From NCBI RefSeq assembly GCF_943912555.1, contig NZ_CALTUR010000038.1, positions 1 to 14,285 on the forward strand: a stretch of 14,285 nt of DNA, written 5' to 3'. This document shows positions 6,372 to 13,672 of the stretch, piece by piece. The translations under genes were made by a program, and so were the position numbers. Source of the stretch: an uncultured Streptococcus sp. Its GTDB lineage: Bacteria > Bacillota > Bacilli > Lactobacillales > Streptococcaceae. The notes under the pieces are model-generated. The model saw nothing but the letters and a program-made list of their open reading frames with translations, ran no database searches and was not told the DNA's origin. Each line of letters begins with the position of its first letter. Position 1 is the first letter of the stretch.

Positions 6372-7202
6372 TTACTTGCTTTTTCGTAACAGTTTCATAA
6401 AAATAAACTGTCGGACAAATCCTGGACAAAGGGCAACAAGCATCTGAATCGCAACACTCTTGGCATATTCTAGATAAGAAATTTGTCCTCTCTTCAGCAT
6501 GCGCTGACGAGCTTGACGATAAAGTTTGAGATAACGCAGTCCCCCACGACGCTCAAACATCCCTGCTCCGACACGAACCTGACACAAGATTTGATCCAGA
6601 TTCCCAGTCTTGGCTCCTGCAGCAATCATATTGAGCCATAGGAGGTCATCCTCCATATAAAGGCCATCCTCATAGTTGCCTGCCTTGAGAACCATGTCCT
6701 TCTTGAACATGACAGTCATGTGGTTAAAGGCACTTCTCATCCTTTGATAAGCTACAATATCTGCATGCTGGGTTGGAACACGACGGTAAGAAACGAGCTC
6801 ATCAGGATTGTCAATAAACTCTGCAATATGTCCACCTAATAGGTCGAGCTTGTCCTTCTCCATTAGCTGAACCTGTTTCTCAAAACGGTCTGGAACAGCT
6901 ATATCATCCGTATCCATACGAGCGATGATATCGTACTGACACTGCAAAACACCGTATCGAAGAGCCAGACCTAAACCTTGATTCTGCTCAAGAGGATAGC
7001 GTTTCACTGGAATATCAGACTCAGCTTCAAGCTGGTCTAATACCTGATAGAGCTCAGGTGTCAAAGGCCCATCCTCAACCAGAACCAATTCGCTCGGTCT
7101 CAGAGTCTGATTTTGAACACTCTCAATAGCATCCTTTAAAAATGTCGGATTTTCCTTGATATAGACCGACATCAATACGCTGATTTTTTGCTTTTCAGAC
7201 AC
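6372..7202 (-). CDS. Family 2 glycosyltransferase (teichoic-acid type, inferred)
   Basis: A 276-residue GT-A fold transferase. It has the nucleotide-sugar entry motif ISVLMSVYIKENP (7-19), Asp44 in LVEDG, the metal-binding DxD in ARMDTDD (94-100), and the acceptor-side ED motif in YMEDDLLW (182-189). There are no clear transmembrane helices, but the basic amphipathic C-terminus (FVRQFIFMKLLRKSK) probably holds it to the membrane. The start codon is GTG, chosen because GGAG lies 7 bases upstream and the family motif begins at residue 7. In pneumococcus the counterpart (Spr0091, from memory) was proposed to add a sugar, probably glucose, during teichoic acid repeat assembly. The neighbouring dehydratase supports an envelope-polymer role. 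The exact donor and acceptor cannot be read from the sequence. Confidence 0.87.
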   Translation of the reverse strand: MSEKQKISVLMSVYIKENPTFLKDAIESVQNQTLRPSELVLVEDGPLTPELYQVLDQLEAESDIPVKRYPLEQNQGLGLALRYGVLQCQYDIIARMDTDDIAVPDRFEKQVQLMEKDKLDLLGGHIAEFIDNPDELVSYRRVPTQHADIVAYQRMRSAFNHMTVMFKKDMVLKAGNYEDGLYMEDDLLWLNMIAAGAKTGNLDQILCQVRVGAGMFERRGGLRYLKLYRQARQRMLKRGQISYLEYAKSVAIQMLVALCPGFVRQFIFMKLLRKSK

Positions 7203-7235
7203 AGTTTTTCTCCAATATATAGATTTCCTTCCACT

Positions 7236-7244
7236 ATTTTATCA
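7236..7244 (-). promoter_or_regulatory. Extended -10 promoter of the glycosyltransferase gene
   Basis: TGA-TAAAAT on the minus strand, about 33 bases before the GTG start, without a convincing -35. A second minus-strand TATAAT at 7299-7304 could also serve. Confidence 0.5.
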
Positions 7245-7293
7245 TAATTTTCAAGACTTTCCTATTTTTATCTTGAAAGCCAAAAAACCTTAC

Positions 7294-7322
7294 TTGACAT
7301 TATAGTCAAAAAGCCTTAAAAT
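7294..7322 (+). promoter_or_regulatory. Promoter of the MFS transporter gene with an overlapping inverted repeat
   Basis: TTGACA (7294-7299), exactly 17 bases, TAAAAT (7317-7322): a near-consensus vegetative promoter. TTGAC-N6-GTCAA (7294-7309) is an inverted repeat that covers the -35, where a repressor could bind. The ribosome binding site AGAGG follows before the ATG at 7358. Confidence 0.75.
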
Positions 7323-7357
7323 AAGCTGTTATTAAAATCAGCTAGAAGAGGTATTTT

Positions 7358-8524
7358 ATGAAAAAGCAATCACTCTTTTTTGTTCCAGGTATTATCCTGA
7401 TTGGTGTTTCCTTGCGGACTCCTTTTACTGTTTTACCCATTATTTTGGGAGATATTTCGCAAGGGCTGGGGGTAGAAGTTAGTTCACTTGGTGTCTTGAC
7501 CAGCCTTCCTCTCCTCATGTTTACCCTCTTCTCACTCTTTTCTACCCGACTGGCTCAGAAAATCGGCTTAGAACATCTCTTCACCTATAGCCTCTTCTTC
7601 TTGACCATTGGCTCACTTATTCGACTAATCAATTTACCACTGCTCTATCTAGGAACCTTGATGGTTGGGGCAAGTATCGCAGTCATTAATGTTCTTCTTC
7701 CTAGTCTCATCCAAGCCAATCAACCAAAGAAGATTGGTTTTCTGACCACCTTATATGTAACCTCTATGGGGATTGCAACGGCTCTGGCTTCCTATCTGGC
7801 TGTACCTATTACACAAGCCAGTTCTTGGAAAGGACTTATCATCCTCCTCACCCTGCTCTGTCTAGCAACTTTTTTGGTCTGGCTCCCAAATCACCGCTAT
7901 AATCACAGACTGGCTCCACAAACCAAACAAAAAAGTAAAGCAAAGGTTATGCGTAATAAACAGGTCTGGGCAGTGATTGTCTTTGCAGGTTTTCAATCCT
8001 TGCTCTTTTACACTGCTATGACTTGGTTACCTACCATGGCCATCCATGCAGGCCTATCCAGTCACGAAGCTGGCTTGCTGACCTCTATCTTCTCTCTGAT
8101 CAGCATTCCTTTTTCAATGACCATCCCAAGCCTGACAACCAGCTTGTCTACTCGCAACCGTCAGCTCATGCTCACTCTGGTTTCACTAGCTGGTGTGGTC
8201 GGCATTTCCATGCTCTTTTTCCCAATCGGTAATTTCTTTTACTGGCTTGCCATCCATCTCCTCATCGGAACCGCAACCAGCGCCCTCTTCCCCTATCTTA
8301 TGGTCAACTTTTCACTTAAGACAAGCGCCCCTGAAAAGACAGCCCAATTGTCTGGTTTATCTCAAACAGGAGGCTATATCCTAGCAGCCTTTGGACCGAC
8401 CCTCTTTGGTTACAGTTTTGACCTGTTCCACTCTTGGATACCAGCTGTAGCTGCCCTCTTGCTCGTCGATATCCTGATGACTGTGGCCCTCTTTACAGTG
8501 GACAAAGCTGATAAAATCCTCTAA
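7358..8524 (+). CDS. MFS transporter, CynX/NimT family
   Basis: A 388-residue polytopic membrane protein with about 12 hydrophobic segments, the normal size for this family. The N-terminus (FVPGIILIGVSLRTPFTVLP) and the loop after the second helix (FSTRLAQKIG) fit the CynX/NimT group of the major facilitator superfamily. Named members move cyanate or export 2-nitroimidazole, but most are uncharacterised and the substrate here is unknown. A basic central loop at about 180-200 (NHRYNHRLAPQTKQKSKAK) separates the two six-helix halves. The gene stands alone: divergent from the glycosyltransferase, with its own strong promoter and its own terminator. No link to cell-wall synthesis should be assumed from position. 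Confidence 0.85.
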   Translation: MKKQSLFFVPGIILIGVSLRTPFTVLPIILGDISQGLGVEVSSLGVLTSLPLLMFTLFSLFSTRLAQKIGLEHLFTYSLFFLTIGSLIRLINLPLLYLGTLMVGASIAVINVLLPSLIQANQPKKIGFLTTLYVTSMGIATALASYLAVPITQASSWKGLIILLTLLCLATFLVWLPNHRYNHRLAPQTKQKSKAKVMRNKQVWAVIVFAGFQSLLFYTAMTWLPTMAIHAGLSSHEAGLLTSIFSLISIPFSMTIPSLTTSLSTRNRQLMLTLVSLAGVVGISMLFFPIGNFFYWLAIHLLIGTATSALFPYLMVNFSLKTSAPEKTAQLSGLSQTGGYILAAFGPTLFGYSFDLFHSWIPAVAALLLVDILMTVALFTVDKADKIL

Positions 8525-8551
8525 ACTTCTAGTTTTAGCTAGGAGTTTTTT
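8524..8551 (+). terminator. Terminator of the MFS gene
   Basis: AACTTCTAG (8524-8532) pairs with CTAGGAGTT (8539-8547), nine pairs with one G-U, loop TTTTAG, followed by a T-run. The hairpin overlaps the stop codon. Confidence 0.82.
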
Positions 8552-8573
8552 ATATATAAAAATTTTACACATT
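8551..8573. repeat. 23-bp direct repeat, copy 1 (candidate PadR operator)
   Basis: An AT-rich 23-mer ending in TTACACATT. It matches 8623-8645 at 22 of 23 positions (the difference is at repeat position 14). It ends 4 bases before the TTGACA of the PadR promoter. Its TACACAT core (8566-8572) is also inverted as ATGTGTA at 8609-8615. Confidence 0.65.
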
Positions 8574-8577
8574 TCTC

Positions 8578-8606
8578 TTGACAGGGCTTTCTTTTAGATG
8601 TACAAT
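8578..8606 (+). promoter_or_regulatory. Promoter of the padR-like operon
   Basis: TTGACA (8578-8583), 17 bases, TACAAT (8601-8606): a strong vegetative promoter. Repeat copies sit directly upstream and downstream, and ATGTGTA (8609-8615) overlaps the predicted transcription start. This layout suits autorepression by the PadR protein. Confidence 0.78.
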
Positions 8607-8622
8607 GTATGTGTAGAAAAAT

Positions 8623-8645
8623 TATATATAAAAATCTTACACATT
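8623..8645. repeat. 23-bp direct repeat, copy 2 (candidate PadR operator)
   Basis: The second copy lies 72 bases from the first, in the leader between transcription start and ribosome binding site. With the ATGTGTA at 8609-8615, its TACACAT (8638-8644) forms a wide inverted repeat of 7-bp arms. PadR-family repressors are known to bind ATGT/ACAT dyads. Confidence 0.65.
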
Positions 8646-8662
8646 AGAAAAGGAGGTTCCCC

Positions 8663-8989
8663 ATGTACTTTCCAACATCCTCTGCCTTGATTGAATTCCT
8701 CATCTTGGCCGTACTGGAGCAGGATGATTCTTATGGTTATGAGATTAGCCAAACCATTAAGCTTATCGCTAATATCAAAGAATCTACACTCTATCCTATC
8801 CTAAAAAAATTGGAAGGCAATAGCTTTCTGACAACCTATTCTAGAGAGTTCCAAGGTCGCATGCGCAAATACTACTCCTTGACAAACGGTGGTGTAGAGC
8901 AGCTCGTGACCCTAAAAGATGAATGGACACTCTATACAGACACCATCAATGGCATCATAGAAGGGAGTATCCGCCATGACAAGAACTGA
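8663..8989 (+). CDS. PadR-family transcriptional repressor
   Basis: A 108-residue small winged-helix regulator of the short (one-domain plus dimer helix) PadR type. Signature segments are LIEFLILAVLEQDDSYGYEISQ (9-30), the recognition helix region STLYPILKKLEGNSFL (about 44-59) and the wing RKYYSLTNGG (about 74-83). A C-terminal helix (about 84-108) should make the dimer. A consensus AAAAGGAGG lies before the start. It overlaps the next gene by 14 bases, so translation is coupled. PadR proteins often govern an adjacent membrane protein gene, and here the next products are HAAS and DUF4097 proteins. Repeated TACACAT elements around its promoter point to autoregulation. The inducing signal is unknown. 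Confidence 0.92.
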   Translation: MYFPTSSALIEFLILAVLEQDDSYGYEISQTIKLIANIKESTLYPILKKLEGNSFLTTYSREFQGRMRKYYSLTNGGVEQLVTLKDEWTLYTDTINGIIEGSIRHDKN

Positions 8990-9569
8990 ATACCTGACTC
9001 AGCTAGAACTCTATCTCAAAAAACTGCCTCAGACTGACCAAATTGAAGCCATGGACTATTTCAGGGAACTCTTTGACGATGCTGGAGTCGAGGGAGAAGA
9101 AGAACTCATTGCTAGTTTGGGAACTCCCAAAGAAGCGGCCCACGAAGTTCTCTCCAATCTTCTCGATAAAAAAATCAATGAGGCACCCGCTCAAAAGAAT
9201 AACCGACAAATTTTGCATATCGCCTTGTTAGCCCTACTTGTAGCCCCTATCGGTATTCCTCTGGGAATCGCCATCCTCGTGTCCCTGTTCGCAATCCTTG
9301 TGGCAGCTTTGACTGTCATTCTGGCTTTCTTTGCGATTTCCATACTTGGTATCATCGGCGGATTCCTATTTTTAGTTGAAAGTTTCACTGTCCTAGCCCA
9401 AGCTAAATCAGCCTTTATCTTGATTTTCGGCTCTGGTTTACTAGCCATCGGTGCTTCTTCACTAGTCTTACTAGGTATTTCCTATGTAGCCCGCTTCTTC
9501 GGCCTACTCATTGTTCGCCTGGTGCAATTTGTTCTTAAAAAAGGAAAGAGAGGTGACCAGCATGCGTAA
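8976..9569 (+). CDS. HAAS/DUF1700 domain membrane protein
   Basis: A 197-residue protein. Residues 1-65 are a HAAS (DUF1700) domain: MTRTEYLTQLELYLKKLPQ, then the DYFRELFDDAG and LGTPKEAAHEVL segments. Residues 79-180 are very hydrophobic and can form about four membrane helices, and the C-terminus is basic (KKGKRG). HAAS proteins are found encoded next to PadR regulators in Firmicutes, and the soluble helical domain is thought to be a cytoplasmic signalling or partner-binding module. The start has GAAGGGAG 8 bases upstream and lies inside the padR-like gene; the end overlaps the next gene by 8 bases. Role in sensing membrane state is inferred. Confidence 0.87.
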   Translation: MTRTEYLTQLELYLKKLPQTDQIEAMDYFRELFDDAGVEGEEELIASLGTPKEAAHEVLSNLLDKKINEAPAQKNNRQILHIALLALLVAPIGIPLGIAILVSLFAILVAALTVILAFFAISILGIIGGFLFLVESFTVLAQAKSAFILIFGSGLLAIGASSLVLLGISYVARFFGLLIVRLVQFVLKKGKRGDQHA

Positions 9570-10509
9570 ATTGACAAAAGGATTTCTCATTTTTGGTGTG
9601 GTGACTACCGTTATCGGCTTTATCTTGCTTTTTGTAGGTATCCAATCTGACGGAATCAAGAGCCTACTTGCCATGTCCAAGGAACCTGTCTATGATAGCC
9701 GTACGGAAGAGCTAACCTTTGGCAAGGAAGTCGAAAACCTAGAAATTACTCTCCACCAACACGCGCTGACCATCACAGACTCTTTCGATGATCAAATCCA
9801 CATTTCTTACCATCCATCTCTTTCTGCTCACCATGATCTTATCACGAATCAGAACGATAAAACGCTGAGCCTCACTGATAAGAAACTGTCTGAAACTCCA
9901 TTTCTCTCTTCTGGAATCGGCGGGATTCTCCATATCGCAAGCAGCTACTCTAGTCGTTTTGATGAAGTTATTCTCCAAGTTCCAAAAGGAAGAAGCCTAA
10001 AAGGAATCAACATCTCAGCCAATCGCAGACAAACCACCATCATAAATGCTAGCCTTAAAAATGCAACCCTCAATACAAACAGCTATCTCCTCCGAATTGA
10101 AGGAAGTCGTATCAAAAACAGTAAACTCACAACACCAAATATCATCAATATCTTTAGCACAGAACTGACAGATAGTCAGCTAGAGTCAACAGAAAATCAC
10201 TTCCACGCTGAAAAAATCCAAGTACACGGTAAAGTGGAATTGATGGCGAAAACAGACCTACAACTACTACTTTCCGAAGAAGAAAAACAAAGAATCAACT
10301 TAGATCTTTCAACAAAACATGGCTCTATTCATCATTTTTTAAGAGAAGGAAGGCGTTCGTTTAAAAACAAAGAAAACAAAGATGAACGATTAAGCAATCC
10401 TTATAAAACAGAAAAAGCAGATGCAAAAGATCAACTCATGGCAAGAGCAGAACAGGATATCTATCTACTCAAATCAGAGGAACACGAATCTTCTTCTAGA
10501 AATCATTGA
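9562..10509 (+). CDS. DUF4097 ('toastrack'-type) membrane-anchored protein
   Basis: A 315-residue protein with one N-terminal membrane helix (about 7-27). After it comes a long region of short beta-strand-like repeats (about 50-245; for example NATLNTNSYLLRIEGSRIKNS) typical of the DUF4097 beta-solenoid. The tail (about 255-315) is strongly charged, rich in Arg, Lys and Glu. Such proteins occur with PadR and HAAS genes and in envelope-stress loci, where the beta-roll is thought to act outside the membrane. The start was set at 9562 because AGAGGTGA lies just upstream and the membrane helix follows; an in-frame ATG at 9511 lies well inside the previous gene and has no such support. The stop codon overlaps the TTGACA at 10506-10511. 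Confidence 0.83.
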   Translation: MRKLTKGFLIFGVVTTVIGFILLFVGIQSDGIKSLLAMSKEPVYDSRTEELTFGKEVENLEITLHQHALTITDSFDDQIHISYHPSLSAHHDLITNQNDKTLSLTDKKLSETPFLSSGIGGILHIASSYSSRFDEVILQVPKGRSLKGINISANRRQTTIINASLKNATLNTNSYLLRIEGSRIKNSKLTTPNIINIFSTELTDSQLESTENHFHAEKIQVHGKVELMAKTDLQLLLSEEEKQRINLDLSTKHGSIHHFLREGRRSFKNKENKDERLSNPYKTEKADAKDQLMARAEQDIYLLKSEEHESSSRNH

Positions 10510-10518
10510 CAAAAGCGC

Positions 10519-10536
10519 TTACATCTGCTAATGTAA
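10519..10536. promoter_or_regulatory. TTACAT-N6-ATGTAA dyad, candidate second PadR operator
   Basis: A perfect inverted repeat with 6-base arms and a 6-base centre (CTGCTA), in the 59-base gap before the acidic membrane-protein gene. It resembles the TTACACAT elements around the padR-like promoter. TTGACA lies just upstream (10506-10511) and TAAAAT overlaps its right edge (10534-10539), but at 22 bases apart they are not an ideal promoter pair. Confidence 0.5.
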
Positions 10537-10568
10537 AATAAAAAAACAACCAAAAAAGGAGGTTCCTC

Positions 10569-11633
10569 ATGAAACAAGAATGGTTTGAAAGTAATGATTT
10601 TGTAAAAACAACAAGCAAGAACAAGCCTGATGAACAACCCAAAGATGTTAGAGACAAGGCTGAAGAAACGATAGTCGATCTCGATACACCAATTGAAAAA
10701 AATACTCAAGTAGAGGAGGAAGTCTCTCAAGCTGAAGTCGAACTGGAAAGCCAGCAAGAAGAGAAAATTGAAACGCCTGAAGACAGTGAACCGAGAACAG
10801 AAATAGAAGAAAAGAAAGCATTAGATTCTACTGAAGAAGAGCAAGACCTTTCTAAAGAAACAGAAAAAGTCACTATAGCTGAAGAGAGTCAAGAGGCACT
10901 TCCTCAGCAAAAACCAACCACGAAAGAGCCCCTTCTTATCAGTCAATCCTTAGAAAGTCCCTATATCCCCGACCAAGCTCCAAAATCTACGGATAGATGG
11001 AAAGAGCAAGCGCTTGATTTTTGGTCTTGGCTAGTGGAAGCAATCAAATCTCCTACGAGCAATCTTGAAACAGGTAGCACACACAGCTATACAGCCTTGC
11101 TCTTGCTCATTCTGTTTTCTGCATCTTCCTTTTTCTTTAGTATCTACCACATCAAACATGCTTACTATGGACATATAGCAACTATGCATAATCACTTCCC
11201 TGAACAATTTGCTTCATTAAATCTATTTTCGATTATCTCTATCCTAGTAGCAACAACACTCTTCTTCTTTTCATTCATCTTGGGTAGTTTCGTTGTGAGA
11301 CGATTTATCCACCAGGAAAAAGACTGGACGCTAGAAAAGGTTCTCCAACAATATAGTCAACTCTTGGCAATTCCAATCATCCTCACTGCCATTGCTAGTT
11401 TCTTTGCCTTCTTTGACAGCCTGCGATTCACAGCCCTCCTGTGTGTGATTAGCATTGGAATCATTCTGCTTGCTAGCCTCCATATCATTACGAGACCTAG
11501 TCAATCAAGTGAAACCGACTCCTTCTATCAATTATTCTTGTCTGTCCTTGTGAACGGAGTTATTATCCTCCTCTTCTTTGTAGCTGAAGTGGCACTGATT
11601 GGGGATTATCTTCGTATCTTGGCCTTTCTTTAA
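10569..11633 (+). CDS. Acidic-tailed multi-pass membrane protein, function unknown
   Basis: A 354-residue protein in two parts. Residues 1-145 are hydrophilic, very rich in Glu, Gln, Ser and Lys, with low-complexity character and probably disordered or coiled. Residues 174-342 hold about five membrane helices (174-194, 217-243, 264-284, 286-306, 320-342), somewhat like Yip1-type membrane domains; I believe pneumococcal counterparts carry DUF6574, but this is from memory. A strong ribosome binding site (AAAAAAGGAGG) precedes the start. It follows the DUF4097 gene by 59 bases and probably has its own control through the TTACAT/ATGTAA dyad. Position suggests it belongs to the same envelope module. 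No catalytic motif is seen. Confidence 0.78.
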   Translation: MKQEWFESNDFVKTTSKNKPDEQPKDVRDKAEETIVDLDTPIEKNTQVEEEVSQAEVELESQQEEKIETPEDSEPRTEIEEKKALDSTEEEQDLSKETEKVTIAEESQEALPQQKPTTKEPLLISQSLESPYIPDQAPKSTDRWKEQALDFWSWLVEAIKSPTSNLETGSTHSYTALLLLILFSASSFFFSIYHIKHAYYGHIATMHNHFPEQFASLNLFSIISILVATTLFFFSFILGSFVVRRFIHQEKDWTLEKVLQQYSQLLAIPIILTAIASFFAFFDSLRFTALLCVISIGIILLASLHIITRPSQSSETDSFYQLFLSVLVNGVIILLFFVAEVALIGDYLRILAFL

Positions 11634-11638
11634 ACTTC

Positions 11639-11666
11639 AATCTTGCCTTTCATGGCAGGATTTTTT
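11639..11666 (+). terminator. Terminator of the PadR module
   Basis: AATCTTGCC (11639-11647) pairs with GGCAGGATT (11654-11662), nine pairs with one U-G, loop TTTCAT, followed by TTTT. Confidence 0.85.
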
Positions 11667-11673
11667 ATATATC

Positions 11674-11698
11674 AAAAAGCAAGTCGATTGACCTGCTT
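11674..11698 (-). terminator. Terminator of the DUF4299 gene
   Basis: On the minus strand AAGCAGGTC and GACTTGCTT pair over nine positions with one G-U and a four-base loop, followed by TTT. It lies 5 bases after the stop codon, back to back with the terminator of the convergent gene. Confidence 0.78.
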
Positions 11699-11703
11699 CT
11701 GCT

Positions 11704-12564
11704 TTACTTTTCTTGTGCTAATGTTTTAAAATCTTTGTCTAATATGGGTTGTACTTCTAGTTGATTGGCATCTAGTTGGTGGTAAGATTCTGATGGTAGT
11801 GACTCTAGGAATTTTGCATAGTCCAAGCGAGCGATAGCTTCATAGTCTTCTGGTTTAGAGCCGTCTCCTGTGATTTGAACCAAGTCAATCTCCCACTGCA
11901 CTTCCTTATCCACCAATTGCTCAATATAGGCAGCAGGAACAAATGGTTCTCTCGGTAAAACGGTCTTGACCCCTTGAGCCAGATGGTAAACACCGTGCAC
12001 TTGGCCTTCTCCATCCTGATAAAAGGAAACTCTTGCAAAGTAGGCATCTGTCTCTTGAACCGCACGTACACACGCTTCAAATTGAGCCAAGCCATCTTCC
12101 TCTAAAAAGCTTTCCAAGTCCTCATGACTAAAGAAAACAGGATTAAAAATTCCTTGGCAAATTGTAAAACGAGCCGCAGTGTCTGCCAGATGGGCTTGAA
12201 TACTTGCTTGGAAATAAGCTTCAAAGTCAAAACCATCTAGTCCTTCAATCTCCGTTCCTGTATAAGTAAGCAGAGCATCTAAAAATGATTTGATAATCTG
12301 CCAGTCTGTCTTCGTTAGTAGGGCAGGAAGATCGACACGGTAAGCCTTTTGACCATCAGCATAACTGACCTTAAAAAGAAATTGTGATTGCCCCACTATC
12401 GCACACTCAATATACTCAAGACGGCTAAGAGGCTGACGGAGATAGACTGCATCATAGCTATGTGACTCCAAGCCATCCACCAAGGTCAAGATAGACTTGG
12501 CAGTCAAAATTTCCTGTTCTCCTAAAATGCTCTGTTTATTTGGAATAAAAAATGTTTTCGTCAT
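11704..12564 (-). CDS. DUF4299 family protein, function unknown
   Basis: A 286-residue soluble acidic protein without signal peptide or membrane helix. I recognise the start MTKTFFIPNKQSILGEQEIL as the DUF4299 family found in streptococci; no function is known to me. The start at 12564 is chosen because AAAGGAG lies 8 bases upstream and a TATACT -10 sits a further 31 bases away. A longer in-frame reading from 12717 would run through the terminator and end of trhO and has no such support. It is transcribed alone, between the trhO terminator and its own terminator. Its size, composition and lack of repeats offer no further clue. Confidence 0.8.
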   Translation of the reverse strand: MTKTFFIPNKQSILGEQEILTAKSILTLVDGLESHSYDAVYLRQPLSRLEYIECAIVGQSQFLFKVSYADGQKAYRVDLPALLTKTDWQIIKSFLDALLTYTGTEIEGLDGFDFEAYFQASIQAHLADTAARFTICQGIFNPVFFSHEDLESFLEEDGLAQFEACVRAVQETDAYFARVSFYQDGEGQVHGVYHLAQGVKTVLPREPFVPAAYIEQLVDKEVQWEIDLVQITGDGSKPEDYEAIARLDYAKFLESLPSESYHQLDANQLEVQPILDKDFKTLAQEK

Positions 12565-12594
12565 AACTGGACTCCTTTGAAATCGTTTACATAT

Positions 12595-12600
12595 AGTATA
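12595..12600 (-). promoter_or_regulatory. -10 element of the DUF4299 gene
   Basis: TATACT on the minus strand, 31 bases before the start codon. The -35 region is poor (CTGTAT at 17 bases). Confidence 0.45.
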
Positions 12601-12657
12601 ACTTATTTTTCTGAAAGATACAGAAACAAACTTTAGATTTTTGAGTAAAAAGCATAG

Positions 12658-12681
12658 AAAAACAGCCCCTGAGGACTGTTT
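12658..12681 (-). terminator. Terminator of trhO
   Basis: On the minus strand AAACAGTCC pairs with GGGCTGTTT (one U-G), loop TCAG, followed by a short T-run. It begins 5 bases after the trhO stop codon. Confidence 0.78.
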
Positions 12682-12685
12682 AATC

Positions 12686-13672
12686 TTATACAGTAGCTGC
12701 TTGATCCAAGCTTTCACCGATAGCGGCTAGGCGCTCGACAACTTCAGCTTGTGTCAATTCATTTTCTGAAACATAGCGGTTACGTGGGTGAACACGGCAC
12801 TCGTGTGAGCATCCACGAAGGTACTTGTCTTCATTTTCTTCTGATGTCAAGATACGACGGTTACAGAATGGATTTCCACAGTTGACATAACGTTCACATG
12901 GTGTTCCATCAAACCAGTCTTTCCCTACGATAGTTGGATTGACATGGTTAACATCTACGGCGATACGCTCGTCAAAGACGTACATTTTCCCATCCCAAAG
13001 TTCACCTTGAACTTCTGGGTCTTTACCATAAGTTGCGATTCCTCCGTGTAATTGGCCAACGTCTTTGTAGCCTTCACGGACCATCCAGCCTGAGAATTTC
13101 TCACAGCGAACGCCACCTGTACAGTAAACCACAACACGCTTGTCCATGAATTTTTCTTTGTTATCACGAACCCATTGTGGCAACTCACGGAAGTTGCGGA
13201 TGTCTGGGCGGATAGCCCCACGGAAATGTCCTAGATCGTACTCATAATCGTTACGTGTGTCAAGGACAACTGTATCTTCGTCAAGAAGGGCTTCTTTGAA
13301 CTCTTTTGGAGACAAGTAAGCACCTGTTGTTTCAAGTGGGTTGATGTCGTTGTCAAAGTCGTTGTCTTCCAAACCAAGGTGGACAATCTCTTTCTTGTAG
13401 CGAACAAACATCTTCTTGAAGGCTTGTTCATTTTCTTCGTCAATCTTGAACCAGAGGTCTTCCATGCCTGGGAGGCTGTGAACGTAGTCCATGTATTTTT
13501 GAGTTGTTTCGTAGTCACCTGAAACTGTTCCGTTAATTCCCTCGTCAGCGACTAGGATACGGCCTTTAAGGCCGATTGATTTACAGAAAGCCAAGTGGTC
13601 TGCAGCAAATTGCTCTGCATTTTCAATTGGAGTATAAAGGTAGTAAAGTAAGACACGAATATCTTTTGCCAT
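12686..13672 (-). CDS. trhO: tRNA uridine-34 hydroxylase, rhodanese family (UPF0176)
   Basis: A 328-residue cytoplasmic enzyme of the YceA/TrhO family, which adds a hydroxyl to wobble uridine (ho5U34) of certain tRNAs using oxygen. The N-terminal domain (about 4-95; [26 protein letters not shown]) is the acylphosphatase-like domain specific to the family. The rhodanese domain (about 120-220) has its active-site loop CTGGVRCEK with Cys184. The C-terminal part has clustered cysteines (259, 265, 270, 288, 292) that may bind metal. Length is normal. The start at 13672 ([11 protein letters not shown]) is preferred: an upstream in-frame ATG at 13717 lies only about 5 bases from the predicted transcription start and has no ribosome binding site. 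The Shine-Dalgarno for 13672 is weak (AAAGAG). Confidence 0.93.
   Translation of the reverse strand: MAKDIRVLLYYLYTPIENAEQFAADHLAFCKSIGLKGRILVADEGINGTVSGDYETTQKYMDYVHSLPGMEDLWFKIDEENEQAFKKMFVRYKKEIVHLGLEDNDFDNDINPLETTGAYLSPKEFKEALLDEDTVVLDTRNDYEYDLGHFRGAIRPDIRNFRELPQWVRDNKEKFMDKRVVVYCTGGVRCEKFSGWMVREGYKDVGQLHGGIATYGKDPEVQGELWDGKMYVFDERIAVDVNHVNPTIVGKDWFDGTPCERYVNCGNPFCNRRILTSEENEDKYLRGCSHECRVHPRNRYVSENELTQAEVVERLAAIGESLDQAATV

Noticed and set aside
9511..9561. In-frame upstream extension of the DUF4097 protein
   Set aside because: The extension lies within the HAAS gene, lacks a ribosome binding site, and would put extra residues before a normal membrane anchor. AGAGGTGA sits right before 9562.
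12565..12717. In-frame upstream extension of the DUF4299 protein by 51 residues
   Set aside because: It would start inside trhO and run through the trhO terminator and the TATACT promoter. A good AAAGGAG precedes 12564.
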